Positions 13,701 through 28,600 of a DNA stretch of 64,000 nucleotides are shown one piece after another (position 1 is the stretch's first letter; the number at the start of each line of letters is the position of its first letter). Origin of the DNA: Chromobotia macracanthus (lineage: Eukaryota > Chordata > Actinopteri > Cypriniformes > Botiidae). Under the pieces are notes generated by a model that saw only the letters and a list, made by a program, of their open reading frames with translations, had not been told where the DNA came from and ran no database searches. Location: contig JAZGTH010000007.1 of assembly GCA_036877525.1 (NCBI GenBank), positions 13,971,501 to 14,035,500 on the forward strand. The letters run 5' to 3'. The translations under genes were made by a program, and so were the position numbers.

Positions 13701-13990
13701 GAATGACATTACTGATATAGTCAAGTGTGGGTGTGTGTAGGACCTGGGAAAAGTCTGTCCACCAAAATCAATGGAATTCACACAACACAATTAATCAGCT
13801 GCCGTGGATCTAAAATGTTACTCATTCACAGCACTGACAACAACACTTTCCATTTATACATCACAGGTTTGCTATCGTGTAGTTTGCAGTCAAAGCTGTG
13901 TGTGCTTATTGGGAGCTTGTACAAACATCTTTATGATCTAAACACACCTAGCGAAACATCGACTCACACAGCAGAGCAGACCAGCGTAAC

Positions 13991-14074
13991 CCACTGTTTA
14001 GTGTTTCTGCACTAAACTCACGGTTTAGTGTTTCTGCACTAAACTCACGGTTTAGTGTTTCTGCAAATTGTACT
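13991..14074. repeat. Three-copy 26-bp tandem repeat with internal dyad
   Basis: The phrase GTTTAGTGTTTCTGCACTAA occurs at about 13,996, 14,022 and 14,048, the third copy diverging after CTGCA. Each copy holds a short dyad (TTTAGTG and CACTAAA) that could form a small stem. Confidence 0.85.
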
Positions 14075-14589
14075 GTGTGGTTTTTTATTAAGGGCTGTTT
14101 ACAGCTGTAAGGGTTTATTTAAATCAACACACACACACAGAGTGTTTATTCCTTAATTTCATGGTTAAGCGCTCACCATATAAGTTATTGCAGTTATCAC
14201 ACAGCTCTTTTAGGTTGTGTGGATAACTGATCACATGGGGTGGCACAGGAAATGAAATGCTGAGACCAAGGATGGCCAGAACAAAATCATGTTACAGACG
14301 CAGACATCTATCTGTCATATTTTAATTGTACTAAAACATGTTTTTTTAAACATCTAGACTAAACTGATTCAGGATTGATGTGTATTATGAATTGGTTGTA
14401 AATTGTATGATTTTATTGTTTTGATGGATAGTATAAACTGAACAAAGGCATGTGTTTCATGGCCTGAATAAATGCTCAGATTTTCTGTGTTATTGTTACT
14501 TGAATTGGACATGAGGTGCACAAGATTTCTTCCTGCAGCAGTAAAGGACTGAAGTTTTACATCGTGTTTCTTAGTGTGCTGAGAGCAGA

Positions 14590-14804
14590 TCATCATGACT
14601 GTACTTCAGCACCTGAGCGCAGTCAGTGGATGTTGAGATGTTTGGAGAAGATGTCATCGCAGTATCTTCTGCTGTAGGCTGGACGCGTCCGGCACTTTCA
14701 TGTATGCGCTCAAAGAGGAGATGAAACTTCAGAGGACTTCTGCCTGACTGTCCGCATTAATAGCAGATAGAAAATATCCATCGAGATCTTCCGACAGGCT
14801 TTAA
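14590..14804 (+). promoter_or_regulatory. Probable 5' leader of sctr
   Basis: CpG content rises relative to the AT-rich upstream DNA (ACGCGTCCGG near 14,682; CTCGCGGCG in exon 1). At least three upstream ATGs (14,700, 14,704, 14,721) are closed by stops before the assigned start, so short upstream ORFs would precede the receptor frame if they are transcribed. No TATA box can be assigned and the transcription start is unknown. Confidence 0.3.
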
Positions 14805-14867
14805 ATGAGGATTTCTGTCGATTCAGCCGCAGCTGCTCTCGCGGCGTTCCTGCACGTCTGTTCCCAC
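14805..14867 (+). CDS. sctr: sctr exon 1: signal peptide
   Basis: The ATG opens MRISVDSAAAALAAFLHVCS plus H, an Ala/Leu-rich signal peptide, ending at a consensus donor (CAC|GTGAGT) in phase 0. The human receptor's signal exon also ends in a His after a C-containing stretch, which supports this start. An in-frame ATG at 14,721 is closed by TGA before this exon. Confidence 0.7.
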
Positions 14868-17800
14868 GTGAGTCCAGACGCGTCCTGCGTGCACGTCTGT
14901 TCAGTCTTAAACATTTTATATTTTATAGTTGTCATTTTTGCAATGGACTAACTTGTGCTTGGACTATTTGTTAATAATGCTCCAGTTTGTAGCTGTAGGA
15001 TAAGCTGGCGTCATTGTGTTTCTTACTGTTAATATAATTTATCGGGTCTTAAATCTCGACTACTAAAACCTACCGAGTATTTATGATTTTTTATTTATGA
15101 TTTATTTTTACCGAGTGTTTAATGGCATTTATTTCTAAGGGATAAAACACATTTTGACCTAATAGCTGGGCATGAAACTGCCATTAAACAGCCTGTTCTT
15201 TACAGTAGGCTAACATTAAGGAATCACAATGAAGAACATTCATTCAGTAGAAAAAATGTGAAAGGTAACATACAAAAGGTTAAAGCCATTGCATCACCAA
15301 CAGATATTGTCATAAAATAAAATGTTTAAAATAATTACAAATTATAAAACACCTGACACCTTAACCTAAACATATTTCTGTTTTTTAATAATATAGCCTA
15401 GTTAAACATTGCCGTATGATTTTATAGTGTTCACTTGATAACACAAGAGTTATTAAAAAATACAACCATATCAATTATATCACCAATCCATAATTGTGGT
15501 TTAGAATTGGATAGGATACACTTCACAAAATGTTTCTAATTTAAGATGTTTGAAAGCAGCATTTGTGCAACTTCAAACTTTAGAGTTATTAAGATACAGC
15601 GTGCCAACTTCCCCCATGATACTTCCCCCCCTGTTCTCTCCTAAACTGATTGTTAGAGATAATTGTTTATCTGTCTACATTATCTGTCTACAATATACAC
15701 TACTGGTAAAAACTGAGATGCTTTTGAAACAGTTTTGAAGGAGTCTTCATCTATTATGGGCTCTGTAATAGATCAATATATTCATCAATATATTCATTAG
15801 CTTTGCAATGAAAGAAATTAATCTGTCGGTACAGTTATAATTGTGTTTATAAAACATTAAAACAAATACATATATTATAAGATGTCTTATTATATGTCTC
15901 TGTCTTTGTGTATGTGTATGTGTGAGAAGGTGTTTGCCATTCCTCCAGAATGTGATCCAGATTTTGTGCTTCTCAGAGAGGAAGAAAACTGCTACAAAAT
16001 CATCCATCAAGAGAACATGACAGATATTGGGTCCACACACACAGGCAAGCCATTAGAGATGCTCATGTTCGCTCTCTCTCTCTCCCTCTTTCTGTCTCTG
16101 TCTTTCTCTCTCCACCTCTTGTTTTTACACACACATACACACACACATTGAGAAGGTTGAGTTCATATAGAGGGCAACTGTTTGTGATGGGCTCTGAATG
16201 GTCTCTGCTGTTCTTCTTCTTCCTCTGGTCTCTTCTTCCTCTCATTCACATATGGGCACGTGTGGACATGGACAAACAACATGATAAGTGTTTATGTGTG
16301 TTTCTAAGCGGTGTAATGTGATATCGGGGAAGTCTGGAGAAAGGCCTCCACAATCCATATTCCATAAATCACATGCTTATCAGATTATAGATACAACACC
16401 CTCCAGCGTAGTCAGTTCACACACAACGGCTGCCACTATACTGTGGCCTAATGTGCACTCAGAGTGTGTGAGTCTGCTGTCTCTGGTTAACATTGTGTGT
16501 GTGAGACAGCAGCATACAGTCTACAGGCATGTTAACACATACAACAATTTTTAATTACAAAACTACAGCTCATGCATTGAGCAACTGTGATCTTGTGCTG
16601 TGATATGGGTGTGTCCAGCAACACAACAGAGCTGAGAAAATTGTAACATTATGCAAATGAGCAGCAACTCAATGCAGCAACTATCAATAAGAGTGAAGTG
16701 GGTGGAGCTCATGTGATGTGTGTACTGTAAGATACTGTAGTAAAGCCAAAGATTATAGAATAAACAAGATACCGTAGTTCTATTACTATGAATGGGGGAA
16801 ACTGGTGCAATAGTGCAATTTGAAGTAGAATTTATGATAAAGTCTATGTAGGCGTTTATATTTAGTCTGAAATGTAGTGTTTCGTTTTGACCTCAGTCAG
16901 CAAATATAGAGAAATCAGTCTTCCATCATAGTTGCCTGGAGGCATCGTGTAGATGGCCACTGAGACTTCCTTAAAGGAATTGTGGTGTAAGTGTAAGATG
17001 GACATGGAAATATTACTGTGACATTTTTTGTCTGATCACATCAAATTTGTCTTCATATTTTCAAAAGCTGCCCTGCAACAACAGGGTCAAGTATTCGATT
17101 TCCAAATCTCACACAAACTGATATAATTGATAGAATTATATTACGACACATCCACCACGACTTCTAAAACACTTGTCACTGTATACATGGCTTAAGGGTT
17201 CTCATTCTGTAAGCAGAAATTTTTTAAATATTGTCAGTACACACAGGAAATAGTCAATACAGGCCTGTCAACACAGGCAGGCGACAACAGCAGTGCAACG
17301 CTGTACAGGTCTTCACAGCCTCTCTTCACTTCCACTCCACTTGTTTATTCCTCTCACCCACTCCCATCTCTCATCACTCGTTCTCTCTGTGTTTCACTGA
17401 GAGATCCAGAGTACAGAGACATTTACAAACCTGCAGCACTTTTCCTGCCATTCATCAGGCTGGCAGAGAGACAGCAGTGAAAGAAACTGTGCCATTCATC
17501 ATAGACAGAGAGAGATGAAAACAGGAGGCAGCACTCGACTGATATTCCTCAAACATGTTGCTTAGGGCTTGTTATAAACACCTTGCTCTATTATTAAACA
17601 TCTTCGGTCCATTCAGCCAAACATATTGAAACACGTTAATTGTGTCTGTAATTTAAAGGTAGGGTATGCAATTTTGAAGAGGGCTAGCAATAGCAATCTA
17701 ACTTTAAAAGCACAGAACCTGCCCTCTTATCAGTGCACTCTCCAAAGCCACACCTCCTCCAACACATGAACACATTTCACAGAAAATTGACAGGCAAGTA

Positions 17801-19629
17801 GCACATTCTGACAGAATGAAATGACTGGTCAAACATTTTATGGTCCTGTGCCTTATACAGAAGATATTTATTTATATAAATATATTTAGACCATTGATTG
17901 CTATCAGGATGTGAAGAGACTTTCAACCAGCATAATAACAAAAAGGTTTCTGGAAAAAGGTTGTGTGGATTAAATGAAACTTGCATTTGTTTACACTTAT
18001 ATAAAGTTCACTATTTAAAAAGCGCTTTCTTTATGTTACACTGCAGAGACTGTGTCCACTGTGTGTGGATTGTCATACACAGCGCATGCTTGGTGTCACC
18101 ACAACAACAGTACAGAATTAAAGAGGAAAACCTCAGCTCATGTGAATCATGTGATGCTCACTGCTGTGTACATGCTAGTTCTGTTATACCTTCTGAAAGA
18201 TGCAGTTCTTGTGTGCTTTCTCTGCTCTGATTCAACTGTTCTATTGATTTATACCTTCATGCAAATTTACTCTATTTCAGATTTAAAAGCATGCACACAT
18301 TACATTTACTGGGTGTTTTATACACTCTTAAAAAGGTGCTACACAACTGAGAAGAACCATTTTTGGCTGTACAGTTCCATAAGGAACCTTTTAAGAAAGG
18401 TTCTTTGTAGTGCTGACGTACAGAATAAATCATGTTGACCTCAGAGAAGACAGTTTGGCACGACTGCAGGTTCTCAGCACCAGTTCATCTGAAAAAATCT
18501 GAGGAGATATGAAAATTCTGCTGCTCCCGCCATATTTAAACTGTAATGTTTATCTTAACACACAATACTGGTCATATTGTGCATGATTTCTTTTAGTTCT
18601 TCTAAACTAGGTTCTTCTAAAGGAACACATGTTTAGTATAAAGGTTATGTCTATTCAATAAAGAAAAGAGACAAAAGGGAAAATTATGTAGCAAAACGAT
18701 TGCTGTTGTAATTCAAATTCTGTGTAACTGCATCTAATCCCCAAACAGGCTGCAGTGCACTGTGGGACAATCTTAACTGTTGGCCGCGTGCTGAGGTGGG
18801 AGAGATTGTATCACTGCCATGCCCCAAATTCCTAAGGGTCAAAGGTCAGGCACACCCTCAGCTTTCACAGACAAAGCTTATTCAAAGCACCTTGATTAAG
18901 CCATAGCTAGTCAGACAATGAAGTCAGTAAGACATCTTAAATTTGTATAATACTTTGACAACAGTCACTAGTATGTCAGGGTGATCTTCTTTTGGTTGTT
19001 TTAGGATTATTTTTGTGACTTTACCCAATATAGTGTTGTGGCAGAATATGACTGATGTGTGATATGAACGTTTATCAGGGCAGCAATGTTCCTGTGTGTC
19101 TCCTGTTTGCAGGATTAGTAATGAAGAACTGCTCAGAGAGCGGCTGGTCGGAAGTGTTTCCACCGTATGAACTGGCCTGTGGTCACGCACTCAACGACAC
19201 TTTTCATTTTCCCAATGACACGGTAATATTAACAATATGTTATATATAATATGTTATTTCTGGACTCTGAAATGTTGCTTTAGGACAGAACAGATAAACA
19301 AATCAAACACAGAAAGAAAACTGTCATTAAATAACATAAAATAAGAACATGTTATTTCTGTAAATCAAATGGACAGTCTCTGTCTTCTCCAGGTGCTGGT
19401 GTCACATGAGTATTTCTTCTATGTGAGGATCATGTATTCTGTTGGATACACCATCTCTCTTGTCTCACTCAGCATCGCTCTCACAATGTTGTGTGTGTTC
19501 AGGTAACAGATCACCTGTGTGTGTGTTCAGGTAACGGATCACCTGTGTGTGTGTGTTCAGGTAACAGATCGCCTGTGTGTGTGTGTTCAGGTAACAGATC
19601 ACCTGTGTGTGTGTGTTCAGGTAACAGAT

Positions 19630-19660
<31 letters not shown>

Positions 19661-22600
19661 TCAGGTAACGGATCACCTGTGTGTGTGTGTTCAGGTAACA
19701 GATCACCTGTGTGTGTGTGTTCAGGTAACAGATCACCTGTGTGTGTGTGTTCAGGTAACAGATCACCAGTGTGTGTGTGTTCAGGTAACAGATCACCAGT
19801 GTGTGTGTGTTCAGGTAACGGATCGCCTGTGTGTGTGTGTTCAGGTAACAGATCACCTGTGTGTGTGTGTTCAGGTAACAGATCGCCTGTGTGTGTGTGT
19901 GTTCAGGTAACAGATCGCCTGTGTGTGTGTGTGTTCAGGTAACAGATCGCCTGTGTGTGTGTTCAGGTAACGGATCGCCTGTGTGTGTGTTCAGGTAACG
20001 GATCACCTGTGTGTGTGTGTTCAGGTAACAGATCACCAGTGTGTGTGTGTGTTCAGGTAACAGATCACCTGTGTGTGTGTGTGTGTGTTCAGGTAACAGA
20101 TCACCAGTGTGTGTGTGTTCAGGTAACAGATCACCTGTGTGTGTGTTCAGGTAACAGATCACCTGTGTGTGTGTTCAGGTAACAGATCACCTGTGTGTGT
20201 GTGTTCAGGTAACAGATCACCTGTGTGTGTGTGTTCAGGTAACAGATCACCAGTGTGTGTTCAGGTAACAGATCACCTGTGTGTGTGTGTTCAGGTAACA
20301 GATCACCAGTGTGTGTTCAGGTAACAGATCACCTGTGTGTGTGTGTGTGTGTGTGTGTTCAGGTAACAGATCACCTGTGTGTGTGTGTTCAGGTAACAGA
20401 TCACCAGTGTGTGTGTGTTCAGGTAACGGATCACCAGTGTGTGTGTATGTGCAGGTAAAAGATCACCTGTGTGTGTGTGTTCAGGTAACAGATCACCAGT
20501 GTGTGTGTGTGTTCAGGTAAAAGATCACCTGTGTGTGTGTGTTCAGGTAACGGATCACCAGTGTGTGTGTATGTGCAGGTAAAAGATCACCTGTGTGTGT
20601 GTGTTCAGGTAACAGATCACCAGTGTGTGTGTGTGTTCAGGTAAAAGATCACCTGTGTGTGTGTTCAGGTAACAGATCACCTGTGTGTGTGTGCGTGTGT
20701 GTGCAGGTAAAAGATCACCAGTATTCATATAGTACTGTGCAGCAATGAAGCCTGAATTTTGTTGTGAATGATAAAGCAATATAATTGAAGTATTACATAG
20801 AAAACACACCAGGAAAATATTTAAAATGGCAATTGATGCACATAAATTATTAATTAATTGATTATGTAAAGGGATAGTGACAGTGATGTGTGTTTGTGTA
20901 GGGGAAACTGAGAATAGTTTTAACATTTTTTACCAAAGACAAATGAGACCTCATAATGATGAAATTGTTTTGGGAGAACAGCTGAACCTATTGCTCAAAG
21001 AATCTTCATTACATAATTGACCTTTGTCTAGATGTATCCGATTGTATTTATAGTGCTCACTTTTTTTACTTAGTATGAAAAAATGCTATTGGAATTTCAC
21101 TTTGTGTATGCTTCACAAAACATTAACCTCCTTTTGAACTTTGTAGGACATTTGGATTTTTTACTCTTCCTAATAATTTGTCATGTAAATGCTTGTTTAT
21201 TGCTATAGAGTGGTGTGGGGTCATTCTGTGTCATCTGTGTTATTTATAAGAGAATATAATAATATATAATATTTTTACAGAAGCTAGACCAACATAAATA
21301 GTAATGAGAGCCAAAATATTAAATGCCATTGATGAATAGTTACTGAGTAATCCACTGCAGAGGGGAGTCAAATGACAAGGTGAAAATTGTCATTTTGACA
21401 CCCCCCTCTACAGTGGATTACTCAGTAACCCTCATAACTCTCATCCCTCACCATAAAATCAAAAATTTAGGCCGGGGAAATTTCTAAAATTTGGTTGATA
21501 TGACACAGAATGACCAATTGGGGTTTTTCTGTAAGATCATACTGTCTCAAATGTTAGGACGTTCTTCTGCTTTTTCTGTTAGTGGTAACAGTAATAAATC
21601 CTCTGAAAAGAATTAAAATAACAGTAATTCTAAATAAAAACATGGGAGATGGAAAATGTCCCCCCAAAAAAATGTGTGTATAAATGTTATGAAAGTTACA
21701 TAACTAAACCATAGCCCTGCTGCACTCCATGACATCAGTCAAAGAATTTGGCCATTCCTGTTCCAAGTTTCATGCCGTAGGCTGACTTTGTGACAACACT
21801 GGTGTTTACCCTTGTGTAGTTTAAATGCAATTTAAAAAAATCCATATACCAGATTAAATCAAGCACATTTTATTTACATGTGTTACATATTATATTGGTT
21901 ATATACCCTTTCTTTACATATTTCTCTGTTCCAATCCTCCAGGAAGCTGCATTGTACTCGTAATTTTATTCATATGCAACTCTTTACTTCCTTCATCCTG
22001 CGAGCTGTTTTTATCTTCATCCGAGATGCGGCACTTCATTACTCCCAGGAGTACTACCACTGCAACTCTCATCCGGTAGACAAACAAACACACATATTGA
22101 CACATACACACACTCAAACACGAACAAACACACATATGCACATACTCAAGCATATAGACTCAAACACACTTGTGCGCACTCTAACATGCACACACTCAGA
22201 CACACATGCACAGACTAGAGGTCCTCACGGGTCCAAACATTTGTGCTTGAACCGATGAGATGTGGGAATGTAATACGTGAAACCGACCCGGAACCATCTG
22301 ATACACCCAGACCTGGCCATAAGGCACAGAACCAATCAGCACAGATTTCACAGCTTGCTATTAACATGTTAATCTAAAGGTTGTAAAAATAAAAGTTTCT
22401 GTCTTATCTAATGTAAGGTTAGTAGCCGTCTCTCCTGTAATGCAATCCATCCTTTCTCTGACCAAGAAACAGCCATCCATGTCCTTTCTTGCTGATTGAA
22501 GGTTCAGAAGTTTACTTCCTATAGATTGACAGATGACAAACATGACTTTACAGGATTTTTTTTTGTGTTTCCAATAATAACTTTGACCATTTGTCCTTTA

Positions 22601-25600
22601 GAACAGTGCTAGGGCAGATTACATTACCATTGCTAATTTGCTATCATCTGTACTAAGACAGGCCGGATGATAATTTAAGATACGGCAAGAAGGTTCATGC
22701 ATATTACTATACAGTAGAAACAAAAAAAATGTGTCACCTAAATAAAAGAGCCGGTCACCAACTGGTAAAGTCATGGAACAGCGCCCTGACATGGGCCTGG
22801 CTGCACATGCACATTAGCTGCAGAAACCTGAATTATAGGCTGTTTAGACTCTGATCACCAGTATGGTGCCAGGTCCTCTGGTTATGGTGGACTCGTGAGA
22901 ACCTCTAGCACAGACAAACACATGTGCACAGACTCAAACACATGTGCACAGACTCAAACACACGTGCACAGACTTAAACATTCATGTGCACAAACCTAAA
23001 CATTCATGTGCACAAACTCAAACATTCATGTGCACAAACTCAAACATTCATGTGCACAGACTTAAACATTCATGTGCACAAACCTAAACATTCATGTGCA
23101 CAAACTCAAACATTCATGTGCACAAACTCAAACATTCATGTGCACAGACTTAAACACACACATGTGCACAGACTCAAACACACACATGTGCACAGACTTA
23201 AACACACATGTGCACAGACTCAAACACACATGTGCACAGACTCAAACACACACTTGCACAGACTCAAACACACACATGTGCACAGACTCAAACACACACA
23301 TGTGCACAGACTCAAACACACACATGTGCACAGACTCAAACACACACATGTGCACAGACTCAAACACACACATGTGCACAGACTCAAACAAACACGTGCA
23401 CAGACTCAAACACACATGTGTGCACAGACTCAAACACACATGTGTGCACAGACTCAAACACACATGTGCACAGACTCAAACACACACATATGCACAGACT
23501 CAAACACACACATGTGCACAGACTCAAACACACACATGTGCACAGACTCAAACAAACATGTGCACAGACTCAAACACACACATATGCACAGACTCAAACA
23601 CACACTTGCACAGACTCACACACACGTGCACAGACTCAAACACACACGTATGCACAGACTCAAACACACACTTGCACAGACTCAAACAAACATGTGCACA
23701 GACTCAAACACACACATATGCACAGACTCAAACACACACATGTGCACAGACTCAAACAAACACGTGCACAGACTCAAATACACACATGTGCACAGACTCA
23801 AACACACACTTGCACAGACTCTCACACACACATGTGCACAGACTCAAACACACACATGTGCACAGACTCAAACACACACATGTTTACAGACTCAAACACA
23901 CACGTGTGCACAGACTCAAACACACACATGTGCACAGACTCAAACACACACGTGTGCACAGACTCAAACACACACTTGCACAGACTCACACACACGTGCA
24001 CTGACTCAAACACACACTTGCACAGACTCACACACACGTGCACTGACTCAAACAAACACGTGCACAGACTCAAACACACACATGTGCACAGACTCAAACA
24101 CACACTTGCACAGACTCAAACACACACTTGCACAGACTCAAACACACACGTGTGCACAGACTCAAACACACACTTGCACAGACTCACACACACATGCACA
24201 GACTCAAACAAACACGTGCACAGACTCAAACACACACGTGTGCACAGACTCAAACACACACTTGCACAGACTCAAACACACACTTGCACAGACTCAAACA
24301 CACACTTGCACAGACTCACACACACGTGCACAGACTCAAACACACACTTGCACAGACTCACACACACGTGCACAGACTCAAACAAACACGTGCAGAAACT
24401 CAAACACACATGTGCACAGACTCTCACACACACATGTGCACAGACTCAAACACACACATGTGCACAGACTCAAACACACACGTGCACAGACTCAAACACA
24501 CATGTGCACAGACTCTCACACACACATGTGCACAGACTCAAACACACACGTGTGCACAGACTCAAACACACACGTGTGCACAAACTCAAACACACACATG
24601 TGCACAGACTCAAACACACACGTGTGCACAGACTCAAACACACGTGTGCACAAACTCAAACACACACATGTGCACAGACTCAAACACACACGTGCACAGA
24701 CTCAAACACACACGTGCACAGACTCAAACACACACGTGCACAGACTCAAACACACACGTGCACAGACTCAAACACACACGTCCACAGACTCAAACACACA
24801 CTTGCACAGACTCAAACACAAACGTGTACACAGACTCAAACACACACTTCCACAGACTCAAACACACACTTCCACAGACTCAAACACACACATGTGCACA
24901 GACTCAAACACACACATGTGCACAGACTCAAACACACACGTGCACAGACTCAAACACACACTTGCACAGACTCAAACACACACGTGTGCACAGACTCAAA
25001 CACACACTTGCACAGACTCAAACAAACACGTGCACAGACTCAAACACACACGTGTGCACAGACTCAAACACACACTTGCACAGACTCAAACAAACACGTG
25101 CACAGACTCAAACACACACATGTGCACAGACTCAAACACACACGTGTGCACAGACTCAAACACACACGTGTGCACAGACTCAAACACACACTTGCACAGA
25201 CTCAAACAAACATGTGCACAGACTCAAACACACACATGTGCACAGACTTAAACACACACTTGCACAGACTCACACACACGTGCACTGACTCAAACACACA
25301 CATGTGCACAGACTCAAACACACACATGTGCACAGACTCAAACACACACATGTGCACAGACTCAAACACACACATGTGCACAGACTCAAACACACACATG
25401 TGCACAGACTCAAACAAACACGTGCACAGACTCTCACACACACATGTGCACAGACTCAAATACACACATTTGCACAGACTCAAACACACACATGTGCACA
25501 GACTCAAACACACACATGTGCACAGACTCAAACACACACATGTGCACAGACTCAAACAAACACGTGCACAGACTCTCACACACACATGTGCACAGACTCA

Positions 25601-28600
25601 AACACACACATGTGCACAGACTCAAACACACACATGTGCACAGACTCAAACACATACATGTGCACAGACTCAAACACACACTTGCACAGACTCTCACACA
25701 CACATGTGCACAGACTCAAATACACACATGTGCACAGACTCAAACACACACTTGCACAGACTCTCACACACACGTGCACAGACTCAAATACACACATGTG
25801 CACAGACTCAAACACACACTTGCACAGACTCTCACACACACATGTTTACAGACTCAAACACACACATGTGCACAGACTCAAACACAAACATGTGCACAGA
25901 CTCAAACACACACTTGCACAGACTCACACACACGTGCACTGACTCAAACACACACTTGCACAGACTCACACACATGTGCACTGACTCAAACAAACACGTG
26001 CACAGACTCAAACACACACATGTGCACAGACTCAAACACACACTTGCACAGACTCAAACACACACTTGCACAGACTCAAACACACACGTGTGCACAGACT
26101 CAAACACACACTTGCACAGACTCACACACACGTGCACAGACTCAAACAAACACGTGCACAGACTCAAACACACGTGCACAGACTCAAACAAACACGTGTG
26201 CACAGACTCAAACACACGTGTGCACAGACTCAAACACACATGTGCACAGACTCTCACACACACATGTGCACAGACTCAAACACACACTTGCACAGACTCA
26301 AACACACATGTGCACAGACTCTCACACACACATGTGCACAGACTCAAACACACACTTGCACAGACTCTCACACACACGTGCACAGACTCAAACACACATG
26401 TGCACAGACTCACACACATGTGCACAGACTCAAACACACACGTGTGCACAGACTCAAACACACACGTGTGCACAAACTCAAACACACACACGTGCACAGA
26501 CTCAAACACACACATATGCACAGACTCAAACACACACGTGCACAGACTCAAACACACACATATGCACAGACTCAAACACACACGTGCACAGACTCAGATA
26601 CACACTTGCACAGACTCAAACACACACTTGCACAGACTCAAACACACACGTGTGCATAGACTCAAACACACACGTGTGCACAGACTCAAACACACACGTG
26701 TGCACAGACTCAAACACACACGTGTGCACAGACTCAAACACACACATATGCACAGACTCAAACACACACGTGTGCACAGACTCAAACACACGTGTGCACA
26801 GACTCAGATACACACTTGCACAGACTCAAACACACACTTGCACAGACTCAAACACACACGTGTGCACAGACTCAAACACACACGTGTGCACAGACTCAAA
26901 CACAAACTTGCACAGACTCACACACACTTGCACAGACTCAAACACACACGTGCACAGACTCAAACACACACATGTGCACAGACTCAAACACACACGTGCA
27001 CAGACTCAAACACACACTTGCACAGACTCAAACACACACATGTGCACAGACTCAAACACACACATGTGCACAGACTCAAACACACACTTCCACAGACTCA
27101 AACACACACATGTGCACAGACTCAAACACACACATGTGCACAGACTCAAACACACACATGTGCACAGACTCAAACACACACTTGCACAGACTCAAACACA
27201 CACGTGTGCACAAACTCAAACACACACATGTGCACAAACTCAAACACACACATGTTTACAGACTCAAACACAAACGTGTACACAGACTCAAACACACACT
27301 TGCACAGACTCAAACAAACACGTGCACAGACTCAAACACACACGTGTGCACAGACTCAAACACACGTGTGCACAGACTCAAACACACGTGTGCACAGACT
27401 CTCACACACACATGTGCACAGACTCAAACACACACACGTGCACAAACTCAAACACACATGTGCACAGACTCACACACATGTGCACAGACTCAAACACACA
27501 CGTGTGCACAGACTCAAACACACGTGCACAGACTCTCACACACACGTGCACAGACTCAAACACACACGTGCACAGACTCACACACATGTGCACAGACACA
27601 AACACACACGTGTGCACAGACTCAAACACACACTTGCACAGACTCAAACACACACGTGTGCACAGACTCAAACACACACTTGCACAGACTCAAACAAACA
27701 CGTGCACAGACTCAAACACACACATATGCACAGACTCAAACAAACACGTGCAGAAACTCAAACAAACACATGCACATGTGCACAGACTCAAACACACACA
27801 TATGCACAGACTCAAACAAACACGTGTGCACAGACTCAAACACACACGTGTGCACAGACTCAAACACACGTGTGCACAGACTCAGATACACACTTGCACA
27901 GACTCAAACACACACTTGCACAGACTCAAACACACACGTGCACAGACTCAAACACACACGTGTGCACAGACTCAAACACACACGTGTGCACAGACTCAAA
28001 CACACACTTGCACAGACTCAAACACACACATGTGCACAGACTCAAACACACACATGCACAGACTCAAACACACACATGTGCACAGACTCAAACACACACA
28101 TATGCACAGACTCAAACAAACACGTGCACATGTGTACAGACTCAAACACACATTTGCACAGACTCAAACACACCCGTGTGCACAGACTCAAACACACACA
28201 TGTGCACAGACTCAAACACACACGTGTGCACAGACTCAAACACACACGTGTGCACAGACTCAAACACACGTGTGCACAGACTCAGATACACACGTGTGCA
28301 CAGACTCTAACACACACGTGTGCACAGACTCAAACACAAACTTGCACAGACTCACACACACGTGCACAGACTCAAACACACACGTGCACAGACTCAAACA
28401 CACACATGTGCACAGACTCGGATACATGTGAACAAACTCAAACATTGATATGCACAGACTCAAACACACACGTGTGCACAGACTCAAACACACACGTGTG
28501 CACAGACTCAAACACACACATGTGCACAGACTCAAACAAACACGTGCACATGTGCACAGACTCAAACACACACGTGTGCACAGACTCGGATACATGTGAA

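Noticed and set aside
15949..16044. Acceptor CCTCCAG|AATG at 15,948 as the start of sctr exon 2
   Set aside because: It has the better pyrimidine tract but is in phase 1, which does not fit the phase 0 donor of exon 1. The 15,927 start also preserves the spacing to the first cysteine.
19491..20748. Cys/Val-rich frames (CVQVTDHLCV, CSGNRSPVCV) as a secreted cysteine-rich repeat protein
   Set aside because: They are translations of the donor minisatellite. The receptor frame itself stops immediately after the exon 5 junction.
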